Notes: generated from the letters alone by a model not told the origin. A stretch of DNA of 64,000 nt from Liolophura sinensis (GCF_032854445.1 NC_088301.1:44513116-44577115); one strand, 5' to 3'; shown: positions 24,646 to 38,686, counted from the stretch's first letter. Numbers and translations are program-made.

Positions 24646-25640
24646 CATTTTTTAGATCCTGTGTGTTAAGTTCCTTAAGTTATATATAGTATAATTCTCT
24701 TGTAAGTAAATATGGACCGAGCACACAGAACCTCTGGCACTCTGCTTAATGATCGTGTCTTAGTTCAGCTTAACGCGGGGCTAGTGATAGTCTATTCATC
24801 ATGCAGAATTAGACTACCACTTTGGACATGAACAATTGCAATCAAAGTGTAGCTGAGACATATGATTTATTATCGACAACTTATATTCTAGCATAGTTCA
24901 CGGTTTGAATACTGATTTCACCCAGTCGCCTAGAACATACCTTGCGACTTTCTACATCATTAAAACTATTGACTGCTTCTCTTTATATGATTCCGTCTTA
25001 TCTTTGTACTTTATATACTTGCTTACTTCTTTTGTAATTTCCGCTTTATCTAGCTAATATATATATGTATAGATGCGACGTCACGGACTCGCATGGACAC
25101 AATCGCTAAAGATTACCTTCAATCAATGTCAAAATTCCAAATAAACACTACTAATGAAGAAACCGTATTCTCCTTTAGATGATACACATTTCACAGGTGA
25201 TTACAGAGTTAAATATTATTCACAGATAGATATTATGCAATATTATGTATTTTCAAAGAATACAAATTTCCGATGTTCATGAGAGTGCCAGAACATTTTG
25301 CTAAAGAAACTATTTGCGGTACTGCACACGGGGGCTCACTGGATGGATGCTAAATGTCTACCTTGGTATATACAGGAAACTGATTTACCTGCACAAGGTC
25401 AAAGAGTATATTCGAGAGAATCGATCCGATGAACGTTTGGCAGCAATACGGCTCAAATTTATCCGAACGAATCAGAAACCGAATTGGCTCTGTTGCTAAC
25501 GACGTAATTAATTTTAAAAAGTTCAATAAATCTTTTTCTCAGGAAATTAATAATTTACGAAAAATGTGGGAATTTCATCAACAGTGCTTGTTATGTCATG
25601 ATTACTGCTTATCGGCCATAAGCGCTATCACATGAGTTAT
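24646..25640 (+). other. Region downstream of the RT pseudogene, possible retroelement remnant
   Basis: A short LVSKYG-like reading at about 24700 resembles sequence that follows the RT core in related elements, so the element may extend some way here. Two overlapping ORFs follow in different frames (25314-25499 and 25429-25635). The second reads FKKFNKSFSQEINNLR, lysine- and asparagine-rich, with no recognised domain. No terminal repeat or tail that would define the 3' end is visible. Confidence 0.3.
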
Positions 25641-28600
25641 CCAGCGTGAGGCACGCTGTCGACACGCGGCATGAATCAAATCTCGGTCGCATCACAGCTT
25701 TTATCACACATACCGCAGATATATTTCAAATTTACAGGGATTGTGGCATAGTACAGCCCATGCGGCCTGTCACCGTATCACTAAATCGCCATGGCTGCTG
25801 CTGTGGCATCGGGTGCATAGTCAGACTCTAAATGTGCCCGAATGTTCAGGATGGCGGGGTGTTTTCTGCCAACTTTGATTTGGCGCGGAGCTTTGGCGAT
25901 AGCGTCAAGGATAACATAATAACATGATTTATTAGCAGCGGCACCATGCACGGAGAAATTATTCTCCGACGACTATCTATAACATTATGGTCAGACTTGG
26001 AATGGTAGATGTTAAACGGCATAACTGTCAAACCTGCAAAGAAACCAAAAGATAAAACAGTTACATACATGAAAACTGCGTGAAACGCCAGGTCATAAAT
26101 CTCAAGTATATGATAAGGCAATCCGGACTTAACTCCAACGACTTAACTGACTGTGACTTTAATAAACTTATTACCTTGTAGGATATTACCACTTGCTGTG
26201 GGTGTATATACTTGCTACAACCACATAGTCAGCATTTACGCCTTATATATCATTTAATGTGTGGTGTGTAGATACATAGGAAGAAGACTCTATGCCTAAT
26301 ATATACAGGGCGGGATTGTTCCAGATGTATAACTTTCGTCCTGGTATACCAGGAGTTTTTAAAATAAATGGAAACCAATTAATAATTTATAATCCGGGTG
26401 GAAAATAGCAAGAGCAGACGTTGAGTCATCTAAACAATTTTCGTTTTGATTTAGGAGCAACTCTAAACCAGAAACAACCAGACACTGGCACCTTACACCG
26501 GAAGACGGTGACAGTTGTGCATTGCCTTGTTAAACAGCGGGAATGCAGAATTGAAGGCAATAGTAAAATCTTGTTACGAAATTAAATTAAACACAGACAA
26601 ATGTTCAAAGGAACAGATACCTTCTCACATAAATTCGCCCAGACAACATCCGTGAGTGCCACATAACTACGCCAAACGAAGTATTGAAATGATATTTTCA
26701 GCCGAAAATGACTTTATGTGTGAGAGTTGTTAAGGATAATCGGATACGTTTTCATTGCCCCGAAGCAGGCTTGGGGCAACCCGCTGATCCCGGTGGAAGA
26801 GAAAGTGATTCATATTCATTAATTCCGTCCGCTATCTTTCTTCGCGACACAGATATAGTAATTTAGATAAATCTGCCACAAAATCTCTGTAATTCCGCTT
26901 TACAAGTTAACTTGTTTGTAACTGTTTCTCTTGGCCTACCGTTTTTTCTTCACTGCAGCTCTGATTTGTTGAGCAATATACGCAAAGTCGGTGTGTCCAA
27001 TTTCTACAACTTTGCTATTTTTCATCGAGTATACAGCTGCTGTTGAAGAAATAAATGTCATGGAGAATTCACAGACGGCTTTTGTGAGTCCCGTGCGCAG
27101 AGCATGTATGGAAAGTGTAGATTTTACTGTCGCTAAACTTTAGGCGTATAGAATTTATCCGAAAGTAACACTTTGTTTACTATTCATGCGAGGTCAGAAG
27201 TGCACAGGTCACATTAAAAAGCATCTGAAAGTCACCATATTTTCACCCAAAGTCTCAAATGTTTCCGTTTTCTCAATGCTTTCTATTTTCTACAAATTAA
27301 TAAGGGTTGTGTGCAGGGTAACAGCTTTTCACCTATAATTGTATCCTCGAAGGAAATCGTATTATTTTCACACTTTCTTTCCTTCAGGGGTACAATATAA
27401 CGAAATTAAACTTCACACTTTAGAAACGCCATACAGCGGTTACAGGGCCATATCTATGTTCCGCTAACCCAGAAACTGTTTAGTTCACGATGCCAATTTC
27501 CAAGCTCAAATGTAAACGTTCAAATCCTGCTTTTGTTTGGCTTTGTGAATCTTGAACCAAAGAACTAGGCGGTATTTTTATTTGTGATTTCTGAAAAGCA
27601 GCTGTAATGCAGGACGTCGAACTTGTCACTTTTTCCGACATTCGCTATACCACTAGTACTCTTTATTCACAAAGGACGTACATTCATTGGTCTATATTAC
27701 CTCGAAGTTATATCTGTTGGCTATTCATCTGACCATCCACATTAATAACATGGACCTCTGATTTTCATACATACCCATGTATATACAGAGACTTTATAGT
27801 ATACATCCTTTTACACGATTTTTCGTATTAAGTATGGGTTATAAAATTGTAGTATAAGTGAGGGACATGTAGCCTTTCAGAGACAGATCATGAATGAAAT
27901 GCCACAGAGTTAATCAAAGCCTGGGTTACATGCGAAAAAAAACAGAAGACATGAAGTTTTTCAAGTTTAGATGATAAAAAAATTTGTTCACTTCGCCGTG
28001 AGAAACAAAAAACTCGTCTTGAATAATTGCAAGAGTGTCACAAGGAATAATTAGGGATTCTTGCTAAAAACGAAAACAATAAAACCATTGTTATTCAACC
28101 TTGTATAGCGTCAGCGATGCCTTATTAAAGCAGAAACTGCATTACATGAAGAAAATATTTCGTTGATAAAAATTATGATTCATTCATTTGGTAATTTATT
28201 CGTTTTAAAAATCTCTTTTGGTCTTATCGCGCAAGACAACTTCCTGCCAATCAAGGGTGAGCGCATAACTTAATATGACCGCCACTAAAGATATAACAAT
28301 AGATAAACCTCTGCCATTAGTTAATTAACACTGAGCAGTTAATTACCCTGAACTCTGTCTTCCTGTCGTTAAACTACAGATGGTTAAACAAAAGCTACAA
28401 TTTTTTTTTCAATAAATACTCGTTCTTGTCAAGAGCATCTTGCAATTTTAAATGTTTCGTCGATATCAGATTGTTATACACTACCCTGAACAACGATTTG
28501 CAGTTTACCTTAAACGTCTTCATGTATCCATCAGTATCCTTTTACAATGGTAAATTCAGATATAAACCTGTTATCATAAATATGAATTATTATAGATATT

Positions 28601-30003
28601 GATTTTTATTTGAACCGTGATATATTCATATGATGAGACCATGGGCATATTAGCTGTAAATATAACGCCTTCATACTGAATATGCATTGCCAGTGTGCAA
28701 AGGCAATAATTTTTGTCATTTTTGTTTTTCTGAAAATTGATAACAGATATCAATAATGGTGACACATCAAGCTAGTTGACATTTTTCACCACATTGCTCT
28801 CGCGCATATAGAGCACCGGTAGTTAAAACTAATTTCTACAGATTTAGTCATTTAAGTATAATTGTTGACAGTGTTTATCCTTTCACACTTATACAGATAG
28901 AAAGTAACAAGCCTGATATTTGAATACTTATCTGACACTTACGCCTCCATATATATGATATATTCAGTGGTTTTGCTCAAACATGCGATATTATGCAGAT
29001 AACGATCTCATTCAACGATTTGTTAAATGAATCATTTACCCTGTAACGAGGGGCCGCGTTCTATCTTCCAGAATCTATGTTGATATTATGTTTGCCCACG
29101 ATTATTCAAGATTCCTATCGGAATTGCCAACATTGCCTTTTATATTTAATCGACTGAATTTGTTAGAAGCCTAACTTCACTATAGAGTTTGCCTGAGGTG
29201 GTGTTACAACAAGACAACTACCACGTCGGTACCGTCGGTCTAATGCATGATGTATATAGATATACACCATGCCCTTATCCACGCTAAGCCGAAGGTTCCA
29301 CGCATCATTGCCAGCGATTTTAACCATTTATCACCAGTTGAGTTTTTAAACTTACATACCATTTCATCGATGAAATTATACACATATAGGATGGTGCTAA
29401 GAGTGTTAAATGTGAAAGTGAAATTTAACAATAGAAATTTATCAAGAAAGCATATTTTTGGTTTCCTAACTTGATGGTTAGCGTATAATTAAGACTTTTG
29501 ACTTTTACTTTGTTACATCCGTCTATAAGGGAAAGTATTTGTAAAAAAATTAGACGACCTGCATTTTTAATCAGAAGATCATCCCGAAAACACACCATAC
29601 ATTCAACTCTGGAATTAGTTTTAGTAAGTTTAAACAGTAAACAGTATTTGATGTACTCAGTTTTACAAGTGAGCTTTGTGCATTGTGTAAGCTCTTAAGT
29701 TCTTAAGTCACAGGAGTTTTCTAATACAATCCAGTACACAGGTCGATCGTCTTCAAGTCACGAGACAAAGAACGTTGCCTTTGTTGAGCATATGATAATA
29801 TTTCTGGAGATTAAAATTAACTTGAAAGCAACTACGTTAAACAATTACACAAGGGTGTGAAAATGAAACTGCCCTGAATTTCTCGGGTTTTTCTATCACT
29901 TAATTAAACGCGTTGTGTATCGAAGAATCATCTGTGTTTACAAAGTTGTTCTTATCGTGTTTTCTATTTTTGTACGCAGAACCAACTAAACAGATAGCTA
30001 ATG
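25641..30003. other. Non-coding stretch
   Basis: No gene, RNA or repeat is supported across about 4.4 kb. Short ORFs on both strands (for example 25846-26121 on minus, 29247-29474 on plus) lack motifs. A GC-balanced pocket near 26740-26860 has 'cattcatattcattaattcc'-type homeodomain/POU-like AT motifs, which are too common here to call. Confidence 0.5.
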
Positions 30004-30227
30004 TCTGTACCACACAGATAGGGCAACTGCATGCAGGTTTACTGTTCCATTGCTCTATATCTGTACCACACAGATAGGGCAACTGCATACAGGTTTACTG
30101 TTCCATTGCTCTATATCTGTACCACACAGATAGGGCAACTGCATACAGGTTTACTGTTCCATTGCTCTATATCTGTACCACACAGTTATGACAATAGAAT
30201 CATAAGTTTACTGCTCATCTGCTCTAT
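30004..30227 (+). repeat. 56-bp minisatellite, four clear copies
   Basis: The unit beginning 'tctgtaccacacagataggg' recurs at 30004, 30060, 30116 and 30172, an exact 56-bp period. The first three copies are almost identical and the fourth is diverged. Because 56 is not a multiple of three, apparent ORFs across it (29900-30088 minus, 30031-30264 plus) read the unit in shifting frames and are artefacts. Confidence 0.95.
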
Positions 30228-30850
30228 CAATATTACAATGGCAACATCAGTATATGTTCGCTGACCAGTTGCTCTGTCCAGATACCACAGGAAGACAACA
30301 GCAGGGCACAGCGCCAGCATTTATCGAGCAACTTAAGACTTGAGTAGTAAACCCCATGTGCAGAGAAAAAATTTTACTTGTAGCTATGCTTGAAATTTTG
30401 GCTTAAGTCTTAAGACGTCTGATAATATAAAGGATCGCTGCCCAGTTCTCCAGTGTATACCGAAAGGCATGGTACATACCACTGCTTAACTGGTGTCCAT
30501 GCTATATCAGACAATGGCAACAGTAAGTTCACTGCTTAATTGCTCTTCTGGACACAACAGAAATGTAACAGCAGTATATTAATTCACTATACTCAGCTGG
30601 TCTGCCCAGACGCCACATGTAGGCAGTAGCAATATAGGTGTATTGCTGAAGTGCTCTGACTATACTACAAAGACTGCAGCAATATACGCCCATTGCTCAA
30701 CAGCTCTTTCTTGACACCAGGTAAAGGGCAAGGCGATAAAGGTTTACAGCCCAAATACTCTCGTCTATACTACTGACAAAGGCAATAGCAACACACATTC
30801 ATTGTGCAATTGCTGTATCAATAGATACCACAGACAAGTCACAGTAATAT
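30228..30850 (+). repeat. Degenerate continuation of the 56-bp minisatellite
   Basis: After the clear copies, about 620 bp keep recurring fragments of the unit: 'ttgctctgtccagatacca', 'gctcaattgctct'-like, 'cacagacaaggcaatagcaa'-like and 'gttcactgct'-like phrases at roughly 55-65 bp spacing. This looks like an old array with a recently homogenised left end. The right boundary is approximate. Confidence 0.7.
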
Positions 30851-33419
30851 AACCATACTGCTCAAATCAATAACGAGGAAAAAGGCCAGAACAATGTACG
30901 GGTTACTGCACAAGTGACCTTTCTATGATATCTTGCTATGCTTCTCTGAGATTCTTCTGATACTGTTAAGCATAAATAAGCATTAACCGTATTGGACACG
31001 GCCAGATTGTTTTGGATTATGCACATTGTGTACTGTGTACATAGTTGTGTGGAGGTGATAATGCATTGACCCAACACATGCATATACCGTACATAAAAAT
31101 TCAACAGAAACTGTAGTGGTCAGTGATGTGTCCATGTGTCGATGTCTTATGCATGAGAAACTTTTTCAAGATTTATTTATTCAAAACTGGTATCAGATGT
31201 TTCATGGCTGTCTACATTTTAATTATATTTTCAAACACAGATCAGTTTGTTTGTCATCGGCAGCTAACGGTTTAAATCGCGACAAAGTATGTTTTAACCT
31301 ATACTCATGTGATGTTAAAATCATCAGTTTAGTGGTACTTCACCTCCGAGACTCGGCTAGGATAATTGTCTCATTTTGGTTGCCTGGCAGTTTTATTTAA
31401 CACATTTGTGCGGCCATTATTTTTGAAAGGGGCAACTGTGACTTCAGTGACATGGCAGAATACTGTGTCGATAACGTAAATGTTTTAAATCTGTAAGATA
31501 ATACTGATCTCGAACAAAAAGTTAACGGATAGATTGCTAGAGTCAGTATAGTTACATTATAAGGAAAAAGCCCATGCACGTCCAAATTATACCTATAGGT
31601 TGTCTCCCTTGGGAAATAAAACTGGTGAAATGATAAAATCTAGCCAGGAATTGACTAGTGGAAATAGTAACCTTAATTAAAATGCCAAATGTTTACATGT
31701 TTCATATATAGTTGTCGTAGAATTTTACAAACTTGTAATTAATAATGAGATATTATGTTTCACCATGGTTTATTTCTTAATTCGTGTATGAAGCGGTGAC
31801 GCTTTCGCCGACTGTTCAAGCATGCTATCTGCTTCCGTGTTATCACACTACCTTATCGCTACGGCTTTCCGCTACGTTCCCAAAAAACACCTCATTTGCA
31901 TACCCGAAACCTTATAATGAAATATATAACGAAAAGATTACAGTCTGAAATGTACATTTTCCCAGGAGTTCGAATGACCTTATCTGTACTGAAAGGTCAC
32001 GACGGTAGGATCATTTCAATATTGCCTGAGGCGGTATCTACGGGACTCAATATCTATTCAGATATTAAATAGCACCTTTAAACGAACCAGACCCACGGCG
32101 CGTATGAAATCGTCGAAGCGTGAAGCATTTGTTTTCGAAGCTCGATACTGGTAAATATTTCAGTTGTCATCTTTTGTGCTGTATGGCCGGAAAGCTGGAA
32201 ACGACTCTTAGGGTTGTCGAACTGATCAAAGAAATCACAGGCACTGCTTCATGCACATAACTCAGTTCCAGCTTATTTTTCATGTAAACGATTTATATTT
32301 TTGTTTCATTTTTTCTCGTTTTTCAGATTTTACTAGCTATTTTGTCATCTACCGCAGGACTGTGCCAATCCCATAATGATGTGGAGGCCATAATAAATGT
32401 ACTTTTTTTTACAGTTAAAAATGACATTTTCACCTGAACATTTTCAAAATTAATGCCACACAAACACAGGAATTGCCAAATATGAAAAAAAAAGGATTTT
32501 CCTGAAATTTTTAAAGTGGCTTTCATCACGGTTTAATCTACTTGACAAAGACATACAAAGATTTATTAACAAAATGACAACACAAAACAACAGAAGTTCT
32601 AATATAATTTATCGTGAAATTACCTAATTGGGTAATACATGATTTGAAAAAAATATACGATTTGCATGTGGCGATTTTAATTACAGTGTTGGAGGGAAAT
32701 AAACGCCTTTCTCCGTGATTTAAGATTTAAGCTATAATGACCTTCGGTGTCTTTACATGCACATAAAAATATTTACATCATAAAGCGCTGAATCGTATCC
32801 CTAAAGAGCCCAAACTCCACATATGTTGGAATCTGCATTTTGATCACGTTCCCATCATGCATCACTGGCGTACAATACATAAATAGGGAAAGCTGACAAA
32901 AATACACACAAGGATATAAGTTACTAGCACGGGAATTTATGCGTGAAATACGAATCAGTACACAAACTTAGATCAGTTTTAGAATATATTAAATAAATGT
33001 TCTGTAAAATAATTAGGCAGGAAAAAATGCTAAAAAGTGATTCATAGTTAATTGTTTCAGTGAAAAAATATACTTTTGTAAAAGTCATTATCATTTTGCT
33101 TCAAACCTATTCATCTTTTAAGGAAAACATTACATGTGGACATGCAGATCTTTGTTTTATAGGGCTTCACTCATTTTTACATACTTTCTTTGCTTTGTCT
33201 AATATTTCAATATTTTGGGCCATTTTGCGTGCCATTTTTTCTTTTCACATTCACTCGTCGCCAGTTTTTTTGTTTCTCTCGCTTTTTTCCGTCTCATCAA
33301 CTGGGCTAGAAAACGCTAATTTTTTCGTTTGATACTTCCTTTATGTCGGGGACATTACAATATTTCTGCTACAAGCGGGACATGATTGATAGGTGAAAAG
33401 CCTCTTTTGCTTGGGGCAC
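30851..33419. other. Non-coding stretch
   Basis: No gene is supported. ORFs at 31116-31400 (+) and 30862-31104 (minus) lack motifs. A T-rich ORF at 33060-33332 (+) reads as hydrophobic only because of T-richness. No structured repeats were noticed. Confidence 0.5.
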
Positions 33420-33900
33420 ATAGCGTGCACTCTCTGACATGGCGAGCGGTCCCGCATCCATGCATAGAGTCTGTATGTCAATTATTTAACGATGTACGGG
33501 GCCAGGCGTCCCTTAAGGCAGCCGTGGACGGTCGGTTGTGAAGGTTGTTGCCAGATATAAACATTCTCAACATCGGCACACGTATCGTTCACCCTCATGG
33601 TTTCACTCCGGCCCGGCTTCTAACATGTCATACGTTCATTTTCTCCGCGTCACCATCTCATATATTATTACCCTCAAGTTCGTCATATTCCTCGCCAACG
33701 ATATACCATTGCATTACTTTGGGCAATTCGTCATTAGCGGGAAAACGCGCCTCCGTGGTGGCCATGTGCCTTTCATATGCTATAGTGTTTTGACCCATGG
33801 CCCGATTAGTGAACGATTTTAAAGTGATTGCTTTTTTCTTTGTCCTCTTTCCGCGCCATTACACGGCTTTGTTTTCCGTGACACTGAATGAGGTACCTTG
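33420..33900. promoter_or_regulatory. GC-balanced island, candidate regulatory element
   Basis: About 480 bp of higher-complexity, GC-balanced sequence stand out between AT-rich flanks. Two long frames are open on the + strand (33538-33822 and 33545-33793) in different phases, which suggests fewer stops through base composition rather than a gene; neither product has a recognisable motif. Within it are ATTA/TAAT cores in distinctive contexts (tcattagcggg near 33731, cgattagtgaacg near 33803). It may be a conserved non-coding element. Conservation cannot be assessed here. Confidence 0.25.
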
Positions 33901-35509
33901 TACTTTTTGTCTATTACGTCTCGGCCTTGATAGAGCGCCACTTTACATATCTGATACCTGATACAAGGGAGACCTGTATCAATTTATTGAATTACGATAA
34001 CAAACAGGTGACTTCATTATTTAGGATTAGTTTGAAACAATTTCCTAATACCCCAATTAAGTTAATATATTTCTGCGTCATTTCATCTGTTTGAGATTTA
34101 AAATTCGATTCCACACTTTTAAGACGGAATCCATACATATCAGCAAAGGCATCTTCAAGCCTAAAGACTTAAAGTGTTCGAAACATACATAGTAACACGT
34201 AATGTGTACGGGAGGTACAGAAGACATCTTTCATTTTCTGATATGTGTTTACTCCATTTCTCTTCTTTTATGGATTTTAGGAATTTATGTTAATGCTGTG
34301 GCAAATAGTATACGACATTACACAAAAATGGAGGGAAAAAACAGAAAAAAACGCTATGTGTCTGCCTTTCTCGATATTTTTCTCGATATATATATATTAA
34401 GGTCTTCACAGAATCCATTCGCTAATATAATATTCTTTGATTCTACTTTGTTAAAGTCACGCGGGCAAAGATGTAGCAATACATGAAGAGGGTTTATGTA
34501 TTTCTATGTACATCGAATCGTTGGCAACTTCAAAGACGAGAGTTGAAAAGGCAATTTAAGTAATGGCTGCATGGGCGCGTATCGTTATTAGCCAACTGGT
34601 TGGGGATTTAGATTGTTTTGGCCTGTGGGTCGTCGAGGGAAAATGAAGTTTATGGTATTATTGGATTCAACTAAAGCCATGTCTATATAATCTTAGGTAT
34701 AATCTACCTGTCAATGACCGAAGCCTCCTCATCAGTGATATTTCAACTCATATACCTATAATATTTCGAGGGTTTCGAGGCATGTTTTATGACTCTATGT
34801 CATATGATAATTGGGACCGCAATCACCAAAATAACTTAACGTTAAACGTTTTCTTTCTATGATATTTCGAATTTAACGAAATAAATGTCAGCTGGACATG
34901 TCATATGTAGAATAAGTTTAAAGTGAATGTTTTTTTTTTTTTTTTGAGGTGCAAATTGATGTAATAATTTTGTTTCGAATGTATACTCCATCTATAAAGT
35001 GTGTTTGATCTTCAGTTTTCGAGGCATCAGATGCTATACAGATTGTTAAAGAAGCAATAATGTTTCGTATTTTCATTCTTTCATTCAGGCGTATCTACAT
35101 TCATGCAGTTATAGATTACAGCGCGCAAATTTAAGCCTTATGAACTTCATATTAATTTATAAGGTGACTTCAACTATACGATGCAATGAATACATGTGTA
35201 CCTTTACCCTACAACGTGAAAGAGAAACTTAGTTTTAGATTGTATCCTTCTATATGAGTCTAAAGGAATGCCCACTATACTCCAGTATATAAATCATGAG
35301 AATATGGAAGGCATGTAATGTATAAGAGGTCACCTCTACATGTTCGCCTACTGTGGTGCGCAGATAAAATGACGGTATAAGTAGTCGACCGTTCTGTACA
35401 TGTGAAAAAAAATTACAATTTTCAATGTACACAGCCACCTAAGATGAACGTATATGAAAGCATGATGTCGAATAAATAAAATCAGTCATCAATAAACATC
35501 TTTATGGCT
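33901..35509. other. Non-coding stretch
   Basis: Nothing supported. A T16-type homopolymer lies near 34929-34944. The ORF 34202-34486 (+) has no recognised domain. Confidence 0.5.
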
Positions 35510-35860
35510 TGTCAGGGGTCATGGCGTGGCCCTATAGTTCGTTTACGTGATTTTTATATCAATATTCACATTTTGTTCATGAGGCTTTAGCTGCGGTCGC
35601 TGGTGGTTTGAATGATTTACCCATATGATTTACTGGTACTGGTCGCCTGCACAGTGGTTTTGGTCCATGGTTTTTTGATGTGCGCCATCTATTATAAGGG
35701 CGTCTGTTTATTATATGGCGGAGTTATCTTGCGTCTTCATCTTGACTGGTTTAAGGCTACGAGCATTTCGGTCCGGTCATATCAGTGGCAAACATCTTGT
35801 ATGGTCTTAAATAACCGACACTTTCAGGTGAAAAGAGGAAAGCCGGTTACATGAGGCCGA
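35510..35860. promoter_or_regulatory. GC-balanced island with CTCF-like core
   Basis: A compact stretch of higher-complexity sequence with several GCCAT/ATGGC words and the 11-mer gcgccatctat at 35682-35692, shared exactly with 15578-15588. On the minus strand this reads ATAGATGGCGC, a partial CTCF core. An 80-codon frame is open (35612-35854, +) with a hydrophobic N-terminal part but no family signature. It may be a regulatory island; a coding role is unsupported. Confidence 0.25.
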
Positions 35861-37729
35861 ATGTGAACTCCAGCCATAGAAACCACACATAGTGCTGTCC
35901 AATAACTCACTCGGCATATATACTTACACCCTACATAACTGGCCGTTTCAGCCAAACGTGAATCCTATGCAGTCGGAGCGCGAACACGAAATAATCCTGG
36001 CACGCCAAGCCGATGGATGCATATACCTGTGAAAACACCCTGCATGGACGTCTTTCGGGTACACACTCTGATCACATACTCTGAACAAACGTTCTGTGTT
36101 TGGCGACCATTTTAGCAGATTCCAACTACTCCATGCGACAACTTGTATGTATATGAATATATATGAATGCAGTGTAAAACTTGCAGTTTCATATAGTGGT
36201 ACACCTTATGTTAAGCCTATAGCCACAGAAGTATTATAATTTGCCTTGAAACACGACAGTTTCAATAATATTGTATCTAAACAAATTATTGCACAATCAA
36301 AAATACCACTCAAAACAAATATAAGTGAAAACATTCTAACCAATTGTTTTTCTGTCTTTTGGTATTTTTTTTCAAACCGACACAATAAGTTAAGTAACGA
36401 TATTTCTGCTGATAAATGATTCAGTGTAATAGATAAAACAGGGATATTTTAATTACATAAATCCTTACATATGTATATATTTAACCACTGGACCACACTG
36501 AACTGTTACGCTTGGATGATTACAAGCAATCAGAGGATATTTCTATATTTGCCATAAATATTTATGATACGATGTGGAGCTATCCGGCCTTTGTTGGCCC
36601 AGAAGACCGCTATTAGCAAATAATACTATAACACGTTCGACAAGATAGGGGTGTCGACAGTGACAAATTGTGTGGAATTTATACAAATTATCACATGCAG
36701 GAAGAAAAAAATCTGGTAAGAGAAATAAAAGTCAGAACAATGTGTTTGTCTTGTCAGAGATTTCTCGTCGGAAGTTGCAGAACGAGTTATAAGCACTTTT
36801 TTGTTTTCATGTTATACCAGATTTGTACTTGTTATTGAGGCCTGTATGTGTTTAGCTGACGACTACATGTCAGTTGTATTGCAAGAAAAAAGAAACTGAA
36901 TTAAACATCAAGTTATATGGCAAGAAAACTATATCCAGCTTTTTTTTTTAACGTCATCGAAGTTTAATTCAACTTAGCTCTCTACAAAGAGGCTGCCTGT
37001 TTAAAAAAAAAAAAGAAGATACTTACTACAGTACATTGAAGTTATCAAATATCAAGCACGATTAAAGTGCTGTCATTTACTGGATCCCCATAACATATAT
37101 TAAAACACTTACAAACTATTATACTCGTTTTTATTTGTATAACTTGGCCTCTGTAATTACATAATTAATTTGTATTATTTTTCCACACAGCCTAATTATG
37201 TAAGGTTAATTGCTGTGCGACGCGCCGTGTGATATATGGTATGACTGCACGATTCAACAAGCTGTAAAGACTAACTGCATGTGTGTAAACCTGACTTATC
37301 ATTAAGCTGACAAATAAATTATACATGTAACATACCGGTAATTTTTTAAAATCACGTCCATGTAGAGTTTTAGTCTGTGATACAAACATTTAAGTTTTAT
37401 GTCTGTCTGATGATTTTCTTTTTTAAAACTTCAACATGCAGCTATGCTAAAAACATGCCATAACGTTAACTGCTTTGTCACATCTATAATTATTGTACCA
37501 TGTAAAGCTCTATTAAATGAAAGGCATATATTCAACGGGCTTGTGTAGAACTTTAACCGTGTTATGAACACATGGCACTATACAGTTCTGTTTACAGCTT
37601 CATTTCTTTAAGAAGAGATGCCATGCCTTAAACATTCAACAGTAAATACCTAATAATGCAGATGGTATACAAGAATATGCCGCAAAGGAACAGGACAAAA
37701 CTAAATAACGCACATACGAAGGAAGCATT
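35861..37729. other. Non-coding stretch
   Basis: AT-rich, with A- and T-homopolymer runs (about 36940-36950 and 37002-37014). No gene, RNA or repeat is supported. Confidence 0.55.
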
Positions 37730-38420
37730 CTGTATAATGCAGCAGCGAAAGACGAGAGGAGCATTGTTGCTCGTCAATCATTTCCTCTGTGGTCTATTCC
37801 CATGACACAATAAAACGACAGCAGTGGTGAAAAGAGGAAAAACAGAACGTTTTTAACATCGCCTGGTGACTGGCGAAGAGATTTTGGACTGATAAGTTTG
37901 GCTGATGCCCTCAAGAAACATTCAGACAATGTGAGATGTCTCTCTGATATTAGACGAGGTAGTGTCAAATAGCTCGCGGTTCCCTTCCCCCATTTCTCCT
38001 CCTCGATAATGGCTGTGAGAATTCCCACAAACAATGGATCCATTCCTCTATAAAACTTTCTCTCATTTCAACTGGTTCGATACCCCAGATTTTAATGAGA
38101 AAAACACCCCCGTCCGTCTTTGGGCCTCTGTTATTCCATTGTAAAAGGATGTATCTTGGACACGATCTGAGTGTTACATCATCAACGTAATCACGACGAA
38201 ATCACACACTGGCCACCTTCAGGTGTGCGTCTGTAGGCCTGGTCGCGAGAGCATAAAGGTGTAGCAAAGGCGACGGCGCTCTCTACTTCTCTCCATGCAC
38301 TTTGATCAAGTGATCAAGTTTTATCACCTACTACACCTTTTTATCGATTAACAGAATCGGATAATCAAGTTTTGCCCCGAGATCAGCGATTTGCGGGAGC
38401 CCCAAGTAATATCTGTCTAT
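37730..38420. promoter_or_regulatory. GC-balanced island with T-box-like sites
   Basis: Higher-complexity sequence with three AGGTGT cores within about 120 bp: 38221-38226 and 38257-38262 on +, and 38333-38338 on minus. The last two belong to a perfect 10-bp inverted repeat (aaaggtgtag at 38255-38264, ctacaccttt at 38331-38340). Between them is a TTGATCA-AG-TGATCAA inverted repeat (38302-38317) that includes a CTTTGATC TCF/LEF-like word. AGGTGT is the T-box half-site core. This motif density resembles a developmental enhancer, but that is inference. The minus ORF 37774-38043 has no recognised motif. Confidence 0.3.
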
Positions 38421-38686
38421 AACATCCACTAAAAGTATGCTTTATAGCAGAAGGCGAGGATAGAATCAAACAGAAACAGACACTTTAACCTCTGTGTCGT
38501 ACTACATAAATGAACTTACACATAAAATGTACAAAAAATTAATTTTATATAAAAAAGGGCAGGATTACTTTACCACTTGAGATGGGATATGATCTTAATT
38601 AGTAAACACAACAAGCAAGATTGTCTGATAATGTTAACGACAAACAATTAGAGCTATCGCACATCTTGCACGCAACAGATATCATC

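Noticed and set aside
30004-30227. CRISPR-like array
   Set aside because: The repeats are contiguous without unique spacers, and the context is eukaryotic; it is a minisatellite.
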